Below, one piece after another: positions 63,680-64,000 of a stretch of 64,000 nucleotides of DNA (its first letter is position 1; every line of letters begins with the position of its first letter). The notes under the pieces were generated by a model, which had not been told where the DNA came from, did no database searches, and saw only the letters and a list, made by a program, of their open reading frames with translations. Origin of the DNA: Craterostigma plantagineum (lineage: Eukaryota; Streptophyta; Magnoliopsida; Lamiales; Linderniaceae); contig JAPQWV010000050.1 of assembly GCA_027422505.1 (NCBI GenBank), positions 2,046,001-2,110,000 on the forward strand, in the 5' to 3' direction. Position numbers and translations under genes: made by a program.

Positions 63680-64000
63680 GACAAGGTCAAAAAAATGTGA
63701 CCAATTCATCTCTACTCGTCCTTCGACCAGATTTCGATACCACACAGCAGCTTTGCCCCCGAGGTGCAAAGAGGCAATTTCAATTTTCTGTTTATCGTCA
63801 ACATTAGGTCTCGACTTGAAATAACCAACACACATAATAATCCATGTCCTAGGATATGTTCCATCAAACTTAGGGAAGTCCGAGCAAGGCATGAGACTAC
63901 TATTGCGTTGAGTTGTATTACTATTCTGCTGAAAATCAAACGTACCATTTATGTTGTATGTTTCAGCCTGCAAGAGGTGATTAGACGCTGAACCGAGTCG
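63680..64000 (-). mobile_element. Gypsy gag fragment (partial at right edge)
   Basis: The minus-strand frame reads LMPCSDFPKFDGTYPRTWII, IEIASLHLGGKAAVWYRNLV and WSHFFDLVS. This is the retrotransposon gag domain of a Ty3/gypsy element. The frame enters from beyond the right edge and is cut at about 63680, where the Helitron head begins. Confidence 0.8.

Overview
This is a nuclear stretch of a flowering-plant genome, most likely a eudicot. It carries an intronless coiled-coil NB-ARC-LRR resistance-type gene, broken copies of plant vacuolar and mitochondrial ATPase genes with GT-AG introns, and plant Ty1/copia, Ty3/gypsy, MULE and Helitron elements. The species cannot be named from the sequence alone. 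Only one host gene looks intact: the NLR at 49205-51808 on the minus strand. Nearly everything else is mobile DNA or decayed host sequence.

Left flank (1-5752): a minus-strand Helitron end (1-453), a long-TIR MULE-type element (494-1141), a truncated copia (about 1371-1800), two tiny terminal-repeat retrotransposons (TRIMs of 280 and 554 bp), and a minus-strand pseudogene of the V-ATPase catalytic subunit A (3108-5057).

First nest (5753-29778): a copia element with 0.8 kb LTRs encodes one long gag-protease-RNase H protein with integrase and RT deleted. Its 5' LTR is split by a 17.3 kb Athila-like gypsy (6436-23763, TSD TGTCT). The third ORF of that gypsy is split in turn by a 4.3 kb non-autonomous element (15691-20015, TSD TCACC, nearly identical 335 bp LTRs). 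The Athila-like element carries arrays of the palindrome GTCACGGCCGTGAC in front of two TATA boxes, one in its LTR and one in front of a CT-rich leader, a leader intron and ORF3.

Middle (29779-36284): a second V-ATPase A pseudogene, a solo LTR (TSD GATAC), two more copia fragments and a broken mitochondrial ATP-synthase small-subunit gene.

Second nest (36285-44404): a decayed copia whose integrase is split by a 2.1 kb gag-protease-only gypsy derivative (TSD ATTTC), and whose 3' LTR is split by a second long-TIR MULE-type element (9 bp TSD TTACTGGGA).

Right part (44405-64000): a MULE with a decayed transposase (45079-47743), two possible host exons, the NLR gene, a GC-rich hairpin element, and a probable Helitron (minus strand, 3' end 53159, candidate 5' end about 63679). 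The Helitron interval holds long direct repeats, a small two-exon coiled-coil gene, a captured 3-hydroxyisobutyryl-CoA-hydrolase-like exon, and a copia with two gag genes fused in frame. The window ends in another gypsy gag fragment.

The target-site duplications give a clear order of insertion events. The main points of interest are the palindrome-TATA promoter modules, a homologous 3' noncoding module shared by the gypsy and the copia, the 280 bp LTR element with its empty site in the same window, and the fused or minimal retrotransposon ORFs.
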